From Roseivirga sp. (GTDB lineage Bacteria; Bacteroidota; Bacteroidia; Cytophagales; Cyclobacteriaceae): a stretch of DNA of 64,000 nucleotides. Each line of letters begins with the position of its first letter. Within the stretch, counting starts at the first letter, position 1. The notes under the pieces are model-generated. The model had not been told where the DNA came from, ran no database searches, and saw only the letters and a program-made list of their open reading frames with translations. This document shows, piece after piece, positions 43,201-52,091 of this stretch. A program made the position numbers and the translations under genes. The stretch covers positions 62,001 to 126,000 of the forward strand of contig JAAWWF010000041.1 in the NCBI GenBank assembly GCA_021404565.1, in the 5' to 3' direction.

Positions 43201-43624
43201 AGGTACCGGATCGACCATAGATGGCAATTATGAGGGGCGTATCAAGTTTAAGTACGATAACGGCAACCTGGTCGAGCAAGCCCTTTCAAATGGTCAACCC
43301 ATGAGCTACGTCTGGGGCTATGACAATCAATACCCGGTAGCTCAGATTCAGAATGCAGATTACAGCACGGTGAGTGCGGCACTGGTCAATGCAAACCTGG
43401 GGCCTGGCGGACTGAATCCAACTCAGGAAACTGCTCTGAGAAACCTGCCGAATACACTGGTTTCCACCATGGCATATCAACTCGGAAAGGGCATGATTCT
43501 TCAGACTGATCCCAATGGGTTGAATACCACTTTCGAGTATGATGCTTTTGGCCGACTTAAGCTCGTCAGAGACCCCGATGGCAACATCGTCAACACCTAT
43601 CAATATCACTATAAAGGCCAGTAA
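40298..43624 (+). CDS. RHS/YD-repeat protein, first (toxin-less) component
   Basis: This 1108-residue secreted protein has a signal peptide ending at 'GAFSQ'. It opens with the Bacteroidota RHS N-terminal motif ('PPSPTAASIIKAGEINANKFTGTPNISIPLY', 'WSLSAGGVITRMVRG'). A large beta-rich body follows, with YD-type repeats near the C-terminus ('KFKYDNGNLVEQAL', 'TTFEYDAFGRLKLVRDPDGN'). It lacks the RHS core junction and a toxin tip. I infer that it forms part of a cocoon-like shell together with the large RHS protein that begins 112 bp later, like TcB with TcC. It is 20 bp after the tail-fibre gene. Confidence 0.87.
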   Translation: MRKINLSIMLLVMALGAFSQDLQDMMPPSPTAASIIKAGEINANKFTGTPNISIPLYSVAYHNMSVPIALSYDARGIKVDDVPGWVGTNWSLSAGGVITRMVRGLADDRVSEGYFTSRPAYEAGGLTKVDEFRRYDRGERDGDPDIYNFSFPGGSGKFMIDHNKKIHVFPHQRLKVEFLTGTTVDGGFRITTTSGTTYTFDAVEYTQVSSSGNLSGDSYVSSWYLSKIENAIYPGKYITFSYVDLPLIANMVKLKSYSATRYYHGGGYFPANQHTVTSTRFGSYETKRLTGIQWGTGSVDFVANTGRLDLAEDNHLDKIVVKDDSGVVVKEYALSYGYYSGENKLRLDSVQEFGDDQTSYPPYVFTYEGSNLPDYNSTGQDYWGYYNGKDTNVDLLPVQWVDVYETYPSFPAQEHFYRVGNADRQPDENFLKKGLLETIKYPTGGTSEFEMESHRYSNKVTDLLPIHFNANFPCALANVRCDFVNDYDYLVNRFGNQILNKDSELVQSEGGGDPIFHVQTQNFSVVDAQRIVFDIDIEAYGQNYTTTLPYVKLEKQNGANWDLVFNVGGASTATRIEDLAVGTYRMTAYAAEEFGDDPDRAKMKASWYAPTGNTDLYGPGLRVKRISQREDPAKPQVNIREFEYTDENGASSGLLYSELMFSYRKHSILVDNSQEFYRPLLLQSSSSRFQHFQDPIGYSRVTEVFGENGENGKIVDIYNTSPQSILDFVGPDYIEEYAADEHPFAPSFYATWNLGQLLESTVYRKKNVGETGTDYKKLTHTKNTWNFAKGEVIRGLAVASVNIHDGTNVIDLIGNLVYQEINYGITPIWDKLIKTEQTTYSTWETPLTTITDLIYGGVDGHLQVVSQSVTGSDGIKNTTEYSYPLDYYDSVSETSTHPFANGLVANNMQGAVIEELMFKGNGNDRQIIGGKITKYDATALQPHKIFTLKVGGNTTLFESGFFKSTSYTGTGSTIDGNYEGRIKFKYDNGNLVEQALSNGQPMSYVWGYDNQYPVAQIQNADYSTVSAALVNANLGPGGLNPTQETALRNLPNTLVSTMAYQLGKGMILQTDPNGLNTTFEYDAFGRLKLVRDPDGNIVNTYQYHYKGQ

Positions 43625-43736
43625 GATGTACCAGAAATCAACACACAAAATGACCTCTGAACTCAGCGGTCCTGCCGGGCCTGTGTCCTCTCAGAATATT
43701 TCAACCAACAGATTCTCACTTTTCAACCTGATGGAT

Positions 43737-46700
43737 ATGAAAACAGTCAATAAGAATTTAATCCGCTTTTGCATGCTACTGCTTTTGCTCGGTGGCGTAT
43801 GGCATACTGCCTCAGCTCAACTGGAAGAGGGGGAAGGCCCGGGTGGCCCCGGAGGCTCGTTTACCATTACGGGCCCGACAAGCTCCAACCTGAACGAGTC
43901 AAAAACTTATACCATTTCAGGTGCTGGTATTTCCAGTGTCAGCTGGATCGTGAGCAAGGGTATAGTTACCTCTTCCAATAATAGCTCAGCTACCGTCACC
44001 TGGAATCAGACAGGTACCGGTAATATTTATGCACTGGTTACGAATACAAGCAACCAAACCGATCCTGTGGATGGAGTTTTTGTGACCATTACCAACCCGG
44101 CTCCTCCGGTGCCCCCGGCAGCAAGTGTAAGTGCCCTCAACAACTGTGGGGTTACTACGCTTTCACGTTCCAACCCACCCAGTGGTATTACCTGGTATTG
44201 GCAGGGGACTAACTCCAATGGCACCAGTACGGCCAACTCGTCAGCTTCTTATGCAGTCACCACAGCGGGTACCTATTACCTGCGAGCGCGCAACAGTTCC
44301 GGGGTTTGGAGTACCTCCTCAAGGGGAATTACTGCTACGATTGATCAGGTACCTGGTACTCCGGGAACTGTTACAGTCAGTAATAATTGCGGTAATACTG
44401 TTTTGACCAGACCAAACCCTCCCAGCGGAACTACTTATTATTGGCAAAGCTCCTCTTCAGGAACCAGTACTTCGAATTCATCCAGTAGCATAACCCGCAC
44501 GAGCGGAAGCACTTATTATCTGAGAGCAAGAAACAACAGCAGTGCCTGCTGGAGTACTGCGAGAACTGTAAACTTTAGTGTCAATGCTGTGCCCTCTACG
44601 CCACCTGCACCTTCAGTTTCGAATAACTGTGGCAATACCGTACTGACCCGTGCCAATCCACCTTCAGGGCATACCTACTATTGGCAGAGTTCTTCCTCTG
44701 GTACCAGTACTTCCAATTCTGCAAGCAGTATTACCAGGACAAGTGGGAGCACTTACTATCTGAGATCAAGAAACAATAGTACAGGTTGCTGGAGTAGCAT
44801 CAGAACAGTGAGCTACAGTGTCAACGCTGTACCTTCCACTCCTCCTACGCCTTCAGTTTCCAATAACTGCGGCAATACCGTATTAACGAGAGCGAATCCA
44901 CCTTCAGGACATACGTACTATTGGCAAAGCTCCTCTTCCGGTACCAGCACATCGAATTCCTCGAGCTCTGTTACACGGACCAGTGGCAGTACTTACTACC
45001 TAAGGTCAAGGAATAACAGCACAGGTTGCTGGAGTAGCATCAGAACGGTGAGTTACACCCTCAAGACCGTACCATCCACGCCTCCGGCTCCTACCGTGAC
45101 GAACAATTGTGGAAATACCGTGCTGACAAGGTCAAACCCCGGTCCTGAAACGGCTTATTACTGGCAAAGTTCTGCTTCCGGAACGAGCACCTCCAATTCT
45201 GCAAGCTCAATAACGAGAACCAGCGGTAGTACTTACTATTTAAGAGCTTATAATACCACCAGCGGTTGCTGGAGCAGTGCCCGTACCATTAGCTATAGCA
45301 TTAATACAGCTCCTGCTACACCCCCGGAAGTTATCATAGGGAACAATTGCGGTAATACCGATTTGATCAGGTCAAACCCACCATCCGGTATTACTTATTA
45401 CTGGCAGAGTTCTGTTTCTGGTACCAGTACTTCCAATTCAGCTACCACGCTAAACCGTACCAGTGGCAGTGTTTATTATCTGAGAGCAAGAAACAACAGT
45501 ACCCACTGCTGGAGTGGTGTCAGAACGATTAATTATTCTATTGATCAGGTGCCTTCCACTCCACCAAGCCCTTCTGTGAGTAATAACTGTGGAAATACCG
45601 TACTGACACGATCAAATCCAGCCTCAGGCTTTACCTATTACTGGCAAAGTTCTTCGTCAGGTACGAGCACCTCGAACTCAGCCAGCTCTGTAACCCGCAC
45701 CAGTGGCAGCACCTATTACCTGAGGGCTCGAAACAACAGCACCCACTGCTGGAGTCCTGCAAGAACCATCAGTTATAGCATCAACAGTTTGCCTGCCACT
45801 CCTCCGGTGCCTTCAGTAAGCGAAAATTGTAACAATACTGTTTTGACCCGTGCTAATCCTCCGTCAGGCTTCACCTATTACTGGCAAAGTTCTGGTTCAG
45901 GTACCAGTACTTCCAATTCGGCAAGTATGGTGAATCGTTCCAGTGCCGGCACTTATTATCTCAGAGCACGTAACAATTCGACTCATTGCTGGGGTACTGC
46001 CGTTGCCGTCACCTATGGATTTAAACCTTTGCCCGCTACTCCGCCCATCCCTTCTGTGGCAGAGAATTGCGGAAATACTGTGCTGACCAGGTCAAATCCT
46101 CCTTCAGGATTTACCTACTATTGGCAAAGTTCTTCGTCAGGCACGAGCACGTCCAACTCAGCCAGTACGGTCAATCGCTCCAGTGCGGGTACTTACTATC
46201 TGCGGGCCCGTAACAACAGCACGGGTTGCTGGAGTCCGATCCGATCGGTGAACTATGGTTTTAAGGTACTGCCTGCCACTCCAGCAGCTCCTTCTGTTGC
46301 CGAAAACTGTGGTGTAACGGTACTTACGCGATCCAATCCACCTTCGGGCTTTACCTACTATTGGCAAAGCACAGGCTCGGGTACCAGTACCGCTAATGCA
46401 TTCAGTAGTATTAATCTGTTTAGCGCAGGTACTTACTACCTGAGAGCCCGTAACAATTCTACACTCTGCTGGGGTACAGCCGTAGCGGTGAGCTATGGCT
46501 TCAAAACTCCACCATCAACACCTCCGGTACCAACGGTTACAGAGAATTGTGATAATACTGTGCTTACCAGGGCCAACCCGCCATCCGGTATTACTTACTA
46601 TTGGCAGAGTACATTGTCTGGGACCAGTACGTCCAATTCGGCAAGTACTGTTAACCGTTCCAGTGCCGGGACTTATTATCTAAGGGCACGGAACAATAGT

Positions 46701-49700
46701 ACACAGTGCTGGGGCACAGCTACTGCGGTAACTTATGGCTTCAAAGCCCTGCCCGCCACACCACCAACACCCACAGTTACCGAGAATTGCGATAATACCG
46801 TGCTTACCAGGGCCAACCCGCCATCTGGTATTACTTACTACTGGCAGAGTTCCGGTTCAGGCACCAGCACTTCCAGTTCCGCCAGTACAGTTAACCGATC
46901 AAGTGCAGGTACATATTATCTCAGAGCGCGCAATAACAATACACAGTGTTGGGGTACTGCTGTAGCCGTATCCTATGGTTTCAATGCTTTGCCTTCAGCT
47001 CCGCCAGTACCTTCTGTTGGAGAAAACTGCAACAATACCGTGCTTACCAGGGCCAACCCACCATCAGGGATTACCTATTACTGGCAAAATGTATCATCCG
47101 GTAACAGTACTTCCAATTCAGCAAGTACTGTCAATCGTTCCAATGCGGGTACTTATTACCTGAGGGCACGGAATAATAGTACACATTGCTGGGGGCCTGT
47201 CACAGCCGTATCTTATGGTTTCAATGCGTTGCCTGCTACGCCACCCGCACCTACTGCTGCGGAGAATTGCGGCACCACAGTACTCACAAGGTCTAATCCA
47301 CCCTCAGGCATTACCTACTATTGGCAGACTACCGCTTCAGGAACGAGCACAGCTAACTCTTCAAGCTCCTTAAGCCAAACCGCAGGAGGAACTTACTATT
47401 TAAGAGCCCGCAACAATGCCACACATTGCTGGAGTGGAACCAGTTCAGTGACTTACGGTTTCAAGGCCATACCTGCTACACCTACTACCCCTGTTGTAAC
47501 GCAAAACTTTGGTACTACTACGCTGAGTCGTTCAAACCCGCCATCCGGCATTACCTGGTATTGGCAGGGTACCAATGCATCCGGTACGGCTACCACCAAT
47601 ACTTCTACCAATTACACAGTGACTACTCCCGGCACTTACTATCTGAGAGGCAGAAGCAGCAGCGGCTGCTGGGGTCCCAGTGTAGCACTTACGGCAACTG
47701 TTGAGTTAACTCCGCAAATCACAGTAACAGGTGATACCAACCTGGCTGGCTTGGGAGATAAGGCTACCCTGAGTACTGTGGGTGTTTATGCCACATATAT
47801 CTGGAAAAAAGATGGCATTGCCGTAGGCACCGGTAGCTCTTATGAGGCTCGTGAGGCGGGCAGTTATACCCTTACTGTTACGAAAACCGGTGTTTCAGGC
47901 TCAGGTGTAAGTGCGGCCGTGGTAGTAACAGGTAGTGCAGATATTGACCCCGGAGACCATAATTATGTAATATCCACCACGGTACTGACCGATGGCGTGA
48001 CCACAGAAAGTGAGGTGAACCACCTGACTTCTGATAACCGGACTGTTGCCATTGGTTACGCTGACGGTTTGGGAAGACCTACACAAACAATTGGTGTTGA
48101 AGCTTCTCCTACCAAACAGCATATGGTACAAGCCATTGACTACGATATTTTCGGAAGACAAACAAAGGCTTATCTGCCCTATACCACCCCGGCAACAAGC
48201 AGCACTTATCAGACTAACCCGATAGGAACCGGAACGGGAGATTATACTTTGAGCCCGCAATATCAGTTTTATCAGAATGCTGTGGATGTTGCTCATGACA
48301 CGGCACCCTATGCCGAAAGTGTACCGGAAAATGCACCAGGAGGGAGAGGAGTCAAACAGGGCGCTCCGGGTAGTGTCTGGCAGCCGGTGCCAGGCTCTTA
48401 CACCGATCATGTAGTACGAATGACTTATGAGCAAAATGCAGCCAATGAGATACTCCACTATAAAATGGTGGGAGATGTGCCGGTATCAGAAGGGTACTAT
48501 GGAGCGGGCGAATTAACCCTTGTTGTGACCGCAGATGAGAACGGCAATGAAGTGGTAGCGCATTCAGACAAACTCGGCCGCGTCATTCTGAAACTGGTAT
48601 TTACAGGAGATGCAGGAAACCCTCAGGCCAGAACTCAATATGTATATGATGACTATGGCAACCTGCGTGTTGTATTGCCTCCGGAGGCTAACAAGGCCAT
48701 TACAGCAGGCAATTTGAGTGATGTACCTGCAGGCTACACCCTGGTAACCAGTGACCTGGTGGTAACGCCAGCGAACTACACCGGAGGTTCTTATATATAT
48801 GTTGAAGGAGTGTCCGTGACTGTTGACCCGGCTGTTACGCTGAGCCCGGGAGCTGAAGTGATTAAGTATGGTATTCAGAATGATTTTCTGGATAAATGGG
48901 CCTTTCAATACAAGTATGACCAGCGCCAGCGTATGAGTGAAAAACGGGTGCCGGGTTCAGGTTGGGTGTATATGGTTTATGATGATCTGGATAGATTAGT
49001 TGCGACCCAGGATGCCAATCAGCGAGGAAGTCATCAATGGATTTATACGAAGTATGATGTTCATTCCAGGCCTGTGGTCACTGGTTTCTATACCTCCGAT
49101 ACTGATCAAAAGGGTTTGCAGGTAGCAGTAGATACTTTCTATACTTCTCTCAACAGAGAACGTTATGAAGTATTGGGTACCATGCTTCACGGTTATACCG
49201 ATTATGCATTCCCTAAAGCGAACGCTGGTCAGGTACTTACTGTCACCTATTATGATAACTATGCCAACCTTCCTTCGGAGTTTTCAAACTTTAGTTATGT
49301 ACAGGAGCTGGGGAATGGTATCAATAACCTGAACGTCAAAGGGCAGGTAGTGGGTACCAAAACCAGGATACTGGGAACAAGTACCTTGTTGAAGAGTGTG
49401 GTTTATTATGATAACCGCTACAGGGTAATACAAACTATCACAGATCATCAATTGAGTGATGCTGACCGTACTACGACCCGATATGACTTTGCAGGAAGAG
49501 TAGTTGAAACGAAGAGACATCATGCCACCCCACAGGCAGATACGGATGTAACAGAAACATTTACCTATGATCATACCAGTCGCCTTTTACAGGCTACCCA
49601 TCAGGTAAATAATGCCCCTGCAGTGATCCTGGTGAAGAATGAATATAATGAGCTGGGAGAACTGATTGATAAGAAACTTCACTCTGCCGATAACAGCACT

Positions 49701-52091
49701 TCTTTTGAACAGTCCATAGACTATCTCTATAATATCAGGGGCTGGTTGACCAGTATCAATAATATAACGCTGACAGATGGAGAGGGGGATTACTTTGGTA
49801 TGCAGCTGGTCTATGAAAGAGCCACCGGTATGGGGAATACACCCACTTATAATGGTAATATCAGTGGAGCTAAATGGAGCAATTACAGTGCAGGAAACAC
49901 GCAAAGAGACGGCTATAATTATAGCTATGACCCTATGAACCGTCTCACGGCCGCAGAGTACCGTCAAAAGATACCGGGTATTTGGGTAAATAAAACGGAT
50001 TTTGACATACCAGGTATTAGCTACGACCTGAATGGGAATATTCTGAGTCTGACCCGTAATCATGGGACAGGCACAGCCATGGACGACCTGTCGTATAGCT
50101 ATACAGGCAATCAATTGCTGGCTGTGTCAGATGCAGGTGATATCTCGGAAGGTTTTAAGGATGGAAATACTGTTGGCAATGACTATGTCTACGATGAGAA
50201 TGGTAACATGATCAGTGATGCTAATAAGGACATCACCAGTATCAGTTACAATCATCTGAACCTGCCTGAAATGGTGACCTTTACAGGTGGTCGCAGCATT
50301 ACTTATACTTATGATGCTGCTGGTATCAAATTGACCAAAAGTGTTAATGATAATGGCAGCATTAAAACCACTGACTATGTGGGTGGCTTTATCTACGAAG
50401 ATGATGTAATGCAGCAAATGGCCCATGCTGAGGGAAGAGTGAGAAGAAAAGACAGCGGTAGCTTTGTCTATGACTACTATCTGAAAGACCACTTGGGTAA
50501 TACCCGCATTACTTTCACCACTGAAAATGAGCAGGTTATTTACCTGGCTACCATGGAAACCGATGTGTCCGGTCAACTGGACTATGGAGCATACGAAGAG
50601 AGTATCTTCCTGAACCTTCCTGCCACAAGGGTGAGCACCCCTGCTATTGCCAATAACACAGCGGAAGCAGGCATCACGAATAACGAGACGGCCCGTCTGA
50701 GAGGAAATGATCCGCTCAGACAAACCGGCCCGGCCAAACTGATGCAGGTATCCCGTGGAGATGTGGTGAACCTGGAAGCCTATGCCTACTATACAGGTAC
50801 TTATACTGATAATGGCAGTATCAACTCAGGAACCTTTATTACTTCACTGATTAGCGCGGTGACAGGAGCAGCCCCAACAGGGGCAGAGACTTCGGCTATT
50901 TCAGGAGCCATTAATGGCAATAGTGCCACCGTGTTTGTGGGAAGTGATGGCAATAACACCCAACCACGCGCTTACCTGAACTACATCCTTTTCGACATGG
51001 ATTTCAACTATATAGATGCAGGCTTTGATCAGGTAAGCAGTGCGGCTAAAGATGGCCATGAACAACTGACTTTGCCTGCGCTCAACATTGCTCAGGGAGG
51101 CTATCTCTATGTATATGTTTCTAATGAGAGCAATAACAGCCAGGATGTATACTTTGATGATCTGCGTATTACGCATACCAAGGGCAAAGTCCTCCAGGAG
51201 GATCACTACTATCCTTTTGGTTCTAACATAAGTGCGCTTTCTTCTACAGCCCCGCTCAGTAAACCGAATCAGTTCAAGTATAATGGGAAAGAAGAACAGG
51301 TTGAATTCGATATGAACATCTATGATTATGGTGCAAGAAACTATGATACCCAACTTGGTAGATTCTTCAATATTGATAGGTTTAGTGAGAAATATATGGA
51401 CCAGACACCATATCATTACACATTGAATAACCCTCTAAAGTATGTAGATATCAATGGAGATAGTGTTGGTGTTTCGACTTATACTAATGGCGATTTCACC
51501 CAGGTTGATATCTATTTTGAGTTTGCAGTGTTGAATTCATCGGCCAAAAATCTCAATATGAACGATTTATTAGGTGCCATTGAAAGTCAGCTAACAGCTG
51601 CTTATTCGACATTAAACACGGAGGGCGGGGAAACGGTCGTTTCGACCATAACGCTTAAGTCTCGAGTGATTAGTGATGCGAGCGATCTTAAAGATAGTGA
51701 GCACTTAATTGACGTGAGAAACAGTAGTGACGAAAGAGTTACAGATCGATATGGAGTGTCATATCAAGGGGGGTCAGAAATCTTATTAAACGCTAACTTG
51801 GTAGGAGATATGATAAGTGGAGCAGATAAGATCTCAGTACCCCATGAAGTAGGTCATGCATTTGGGTTAGAACACCCTGATAAGCCTTTGGATGTGTTTC
51901 TATGGGATAGGAGACAATACATGAACGCAAAGGAGCGGAAGAACAGTCCTAATAACGTAATGTTTTCTGGTGAAAGTGGGTTGTTAAACAACCAGACTTC
52001 TACGGTATTGGAACCCATACAGCTAAAAGCAATAGGTAGATTGTTTGATAAAGGAAAGCTCAATAAAAAGAAGAAGAAATGGAGAGAATAG
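43737..52091 (+). CDS. giant secreted RHS polymorphic toxin with 15 Ig-like repeats and metzincin tip
   Basis: This is a 2784-residue protein. The start is set at 43737 (MKTVNKN; 43731 is an alternative) because it opens a signal peptide ending 'HTASAQ'. Residues ~30-130 form one Ig-like domain. Fifteen tandem units follow (~135-1340): the first is 81 residues and the rest exactly 80, each with C3, W21, YYLR and C56-W. Another Ig-like domain, a DUF6443-type entry ('NYVISTTVLTDGV', 'IGYADGLGRPTQTIGVEASPT'), many YD repeats and the RHS core ('YYPFGSNI', 'NQFKYNGKEEQ', 'YHYTLNNPLKYVDINGD') come next. The last ~210 residues hold HEVGHAFGLEH (H2703, metzincin zinc site) and a Met-turn candidate 'NNVMFSGES'. 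A secreted toxin with a protease warhead is the likely role. Confidence 0.9.
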   Translation: MKTVNKNLIRFCMLLLLLGGVWHTASAQLEEGEGPGGPGGSFTITGPTSSNLNESKTYTISGAGISSVSWIVSKGIVTSSNNSSATVTWNQTGTGNIYALVTNTSNQTDPVDGVFVTITNPAPPVPPAASVSALNNCGVTTLSRSNPPSGITWYWQGTNSNGTSTANSSASYAVTTAGTYYLRARNSSGVWSTSSRGITATIDQVPGTPGTVTVSNNCGNTVLTRPNPPSGTTYYWQSSSSGTSTSNSSSSITRTSGSTYYLRARNNSSACWSTARTVNFSVNAVPSTPPAPSVSNNCGNTVLTRANPPSGHTYYWQSSSSGTSTSNSASSITRTSGSTYYLRSRNNSTGCWSSIRTVSYSVNAVPSTPPTPSVSNNCGNTVLTRANPPSGHTYYWQSSSSGTSTSNSSSSVTRTSGSTYYLRSRNNSTGCWSSIRTVSYTLKTVPSTPPAPTVTNNCGNTVLTRSNPGPETAYYWQSSASGTSTSNSASSITRTSGSTYYLRAYNTTSGCWSSARTISYSINTAPATPPEVIIGNNCGNTDLIRSNPPSGITYYWQSSVSGTSTSNSATTLNRTSGSVYYLRARNNSTHCWSGVRTINYSIDQVPSTPPSPSVSNNCGNTVLTRSNPASGFTYYWQSSSSGTSTSNSASSVTRTSGSTYYLRARNNSTHCWSPARTISYSINSLPATPPVPSVSENCNNTVLTRANPPSGFTYYWQSSGSGTSTSNSASMVNRSSAGTYYLRARNNSTHCWGTAVAVTYGFKPLPATPPIPSVAENCGNTVLTRSNPPSGFTYYWQSSSSGTSTSNSASTVNRSSAGTYYLRARNNSTGCWSPIRSVNYGFKVLPATPAAPSVAENCGVTVLTRSNPPSGFTYYWQSTGSGTSTANAFSSINLFSAGTYYLRARNNSTLCWGTAVAVSYGFKTPPSTPPVPTVTENCDNTVLTRANPPSGITYYWQSTLSGTSTSNSASTVNRSSAGTYYLRARNNSTQCWGTATAVTYGFKALPATPPTPTVTENCDNTVLTRANPPSGITYYWQSSGSGTSTSSSASTVNRSSAGTYYLRARNNNTQCWGTAVAVSYGFNALPSAPPVPSVGENCNNTVLTRANPPSGITYYWQNVSSGNSTSNSASTVNRSNAGTYYLRARNNSTHCWGPVTAVSYGFNALPATPPAPTAAENCGTTVLTRSNPPSGITYYWQTTASGTSTANSSSSLSQTAGGTYYLRARNNATHCWSGTSSVTYGFKAIPATPTTPVVTQNFGTTTLSRSNPPSGITWYWQGTNASGTATTNTSTNYTVTTPGTYYLRGRSSSGCWGPSVALTATVELTPQITVTGDTNLAGLGDKATLSTVGVYATYIWKKDGIAVGTGSSYEAREAGSYTLTVTKTGVSGSGVSAAVVVTGSADIDPGDHNYVISTTVLTDGVTTESEVNHLTSDNRTVAIGYADGLGRPTQTIGVEASPTKQHMVQAIDYDIFGRQTKAYLPYTTPATSSTYQTNPIGTGTGDYTLSPQYQFYQNAVDVAHDTAPYAESVPENAPGGRGVKQGAPGSVWQPVPGSYTDHVVRMTYEQNAANEILHYKMVGDVPVSEGYYGAGELTLVVTADENGNEVVAHSDKLGRVILKLVFTGDAGNPQARTQYVYDDYGNLRVVLPPEANKAITAGNLSDVPAGYTLVTSDLVVTPANYTGGSYIYVEGVSVTVDPAVTLSPGAEVIKYGIQNDFLDKWAFQYKYDQRQRMSEKRVPGSGWVYMVYDDLDRLVATQDANQRGSHQWIYTKYDVHSRPVVTGFYTSDTDQKGLQVAVDTFYTSLNRERYEVLGTMLHGYTDYAFPKANAGQVLTVTYYDNYANLPSEFSNFSYVQELGNGINNLNVKGQVVGTKTRILGTSTLLKSVVYYDNRYRVIQTITDHQLSDADRTTTRYDFAGRVVETKRHHATPQADTDVTETFTYDHTSRLLQATHQVNNAPAVILVKNEYNELGELIDKKLHSADNSTSFEQSIDYLYNIRGWLTSINNITLTDGEGDYFGMQLVYERATGMGNTPTYNGNISGAKWSNYSAGNTQRDGYNYSYDPMNRLTAAEYRQKIPGIWVNKTDFDIPGISYDLNGNILSLTRNHGTGTAMDDLSYSYTGNQLLAVSDAGDISEGFKDGNTVGNDYVYDENGNMISDANKDITSISYNHLNLPEMVTFTGGRSITYTYDAAGIKLTKSVNDNGSIKTTDYVGGFIYEDDVMQQMAHAEGRVRRKDSGSFVYDYYLKDHLGNTRITFTTENEQVIYLATMETDVSGQLDYGAYEESIFLNLPATRVSTPAIANNTAEAGITNNETARLRGNDPLRQTGPAKLMQVSRGDVVNLEAYAYYTGTYTDNGSINSGTFITSLISAVTGAAPTGAETSAISGAINGNSATVFVGSDGNNTQPRAYLNYILFDMDFNYIDAGFDQVSSAAKDGHEQLTLPALNIAQGGYLYVYVSNESNNSQDVYFDDLRITHTKGKVLQEDHYYPFGSNISALSSTAPLSKPNQFKYNGKEEQVEFDMNIYDYGARNYDTQLGRFFNIDRFSEKYMDQTPYHYTLNNPLKYVDINGDSVGVSTYTNGDFTQVDIYFEFAVLNSSAKNLNMNDLLGAIESQLTAAYSTLNTEGGETVVSTITLKSRVISDASDLKDSEHLIDVRNSSDERVTDRYGVSYQGGSEILLNANLVGDMISGADKISVPHEVGHAFGLEHPDKPLDVFLWDRRQYMNAKERKNSPNNVMFSGESGLLNNQTSTVLEPIQLKAIGRLFDKGKLNKKKKKWRE
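44139..47740 (+). repeat. fifteen tandem 240-bp units (80-residue Ig-like repeats)
   Basis: Units start at 44139, then at 44382 and every 240 bp to 47502. The protein unit conserves N-C-G, LTR-x-NPPSG, YYWQ, YYLRARNN and C-W, and ends in a P-x-TPP linker. Units 2-7 ('TRTSGSTYYLR', 'SYS(I/V)N') and units 8-14 ('NRSSAGTYYLR', 'YGFK') form two subfamilies. Synonymous positions differ widely between units, so the exact length is kept by selection rather than by recent slippage. Units 1 and 15 resemble each other and each lacks one of the two Cys residues. Confidence 0.93.
51455..52091 (+). other. toxin tip domain, metzincin-like zinc protease
   Basis: This is the variable C-terminus after the RHS core 'LNNPLKYVDINGD'. 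The zinc motif HExxHxxGxxH is encoded at 51843-51875, with 'NNVMFSGES' about 30 residues later as a likely Met-turn. Hand counts give 21/60 and 22/60 G+C in lines 51481 and 51781 against 26-29/60 in the RHS body. This fits an exchangeable module acquired separately. Confidence 0.8.

Noticed and set aside
43539-43736. A single frameshifted RHS gene spanning 40298-52091, since the upstream extension of the second frame overlaps the first gene by 86 bp.
   Set aside because: The second gene has its own signal peptide from 43737 and the overlapping codons show no protein-like pattern. Two genes is the simpler reading.
44139-47740. The regular 240-bp repeats might be read as a CRISPR array or satellite DNA.
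   Set aside because: They are contiguous with no spacers, fall in one open frame, vary mostly at synonymous sites and translate to a clear Ig-like repeat.
47901-51416. Several 170-200 codon frames on the minus strand opposite the RHS body.
   Set aside because: They are mirror frames of the RHS reading frame, have biased composition and contain no motif or plausible start.
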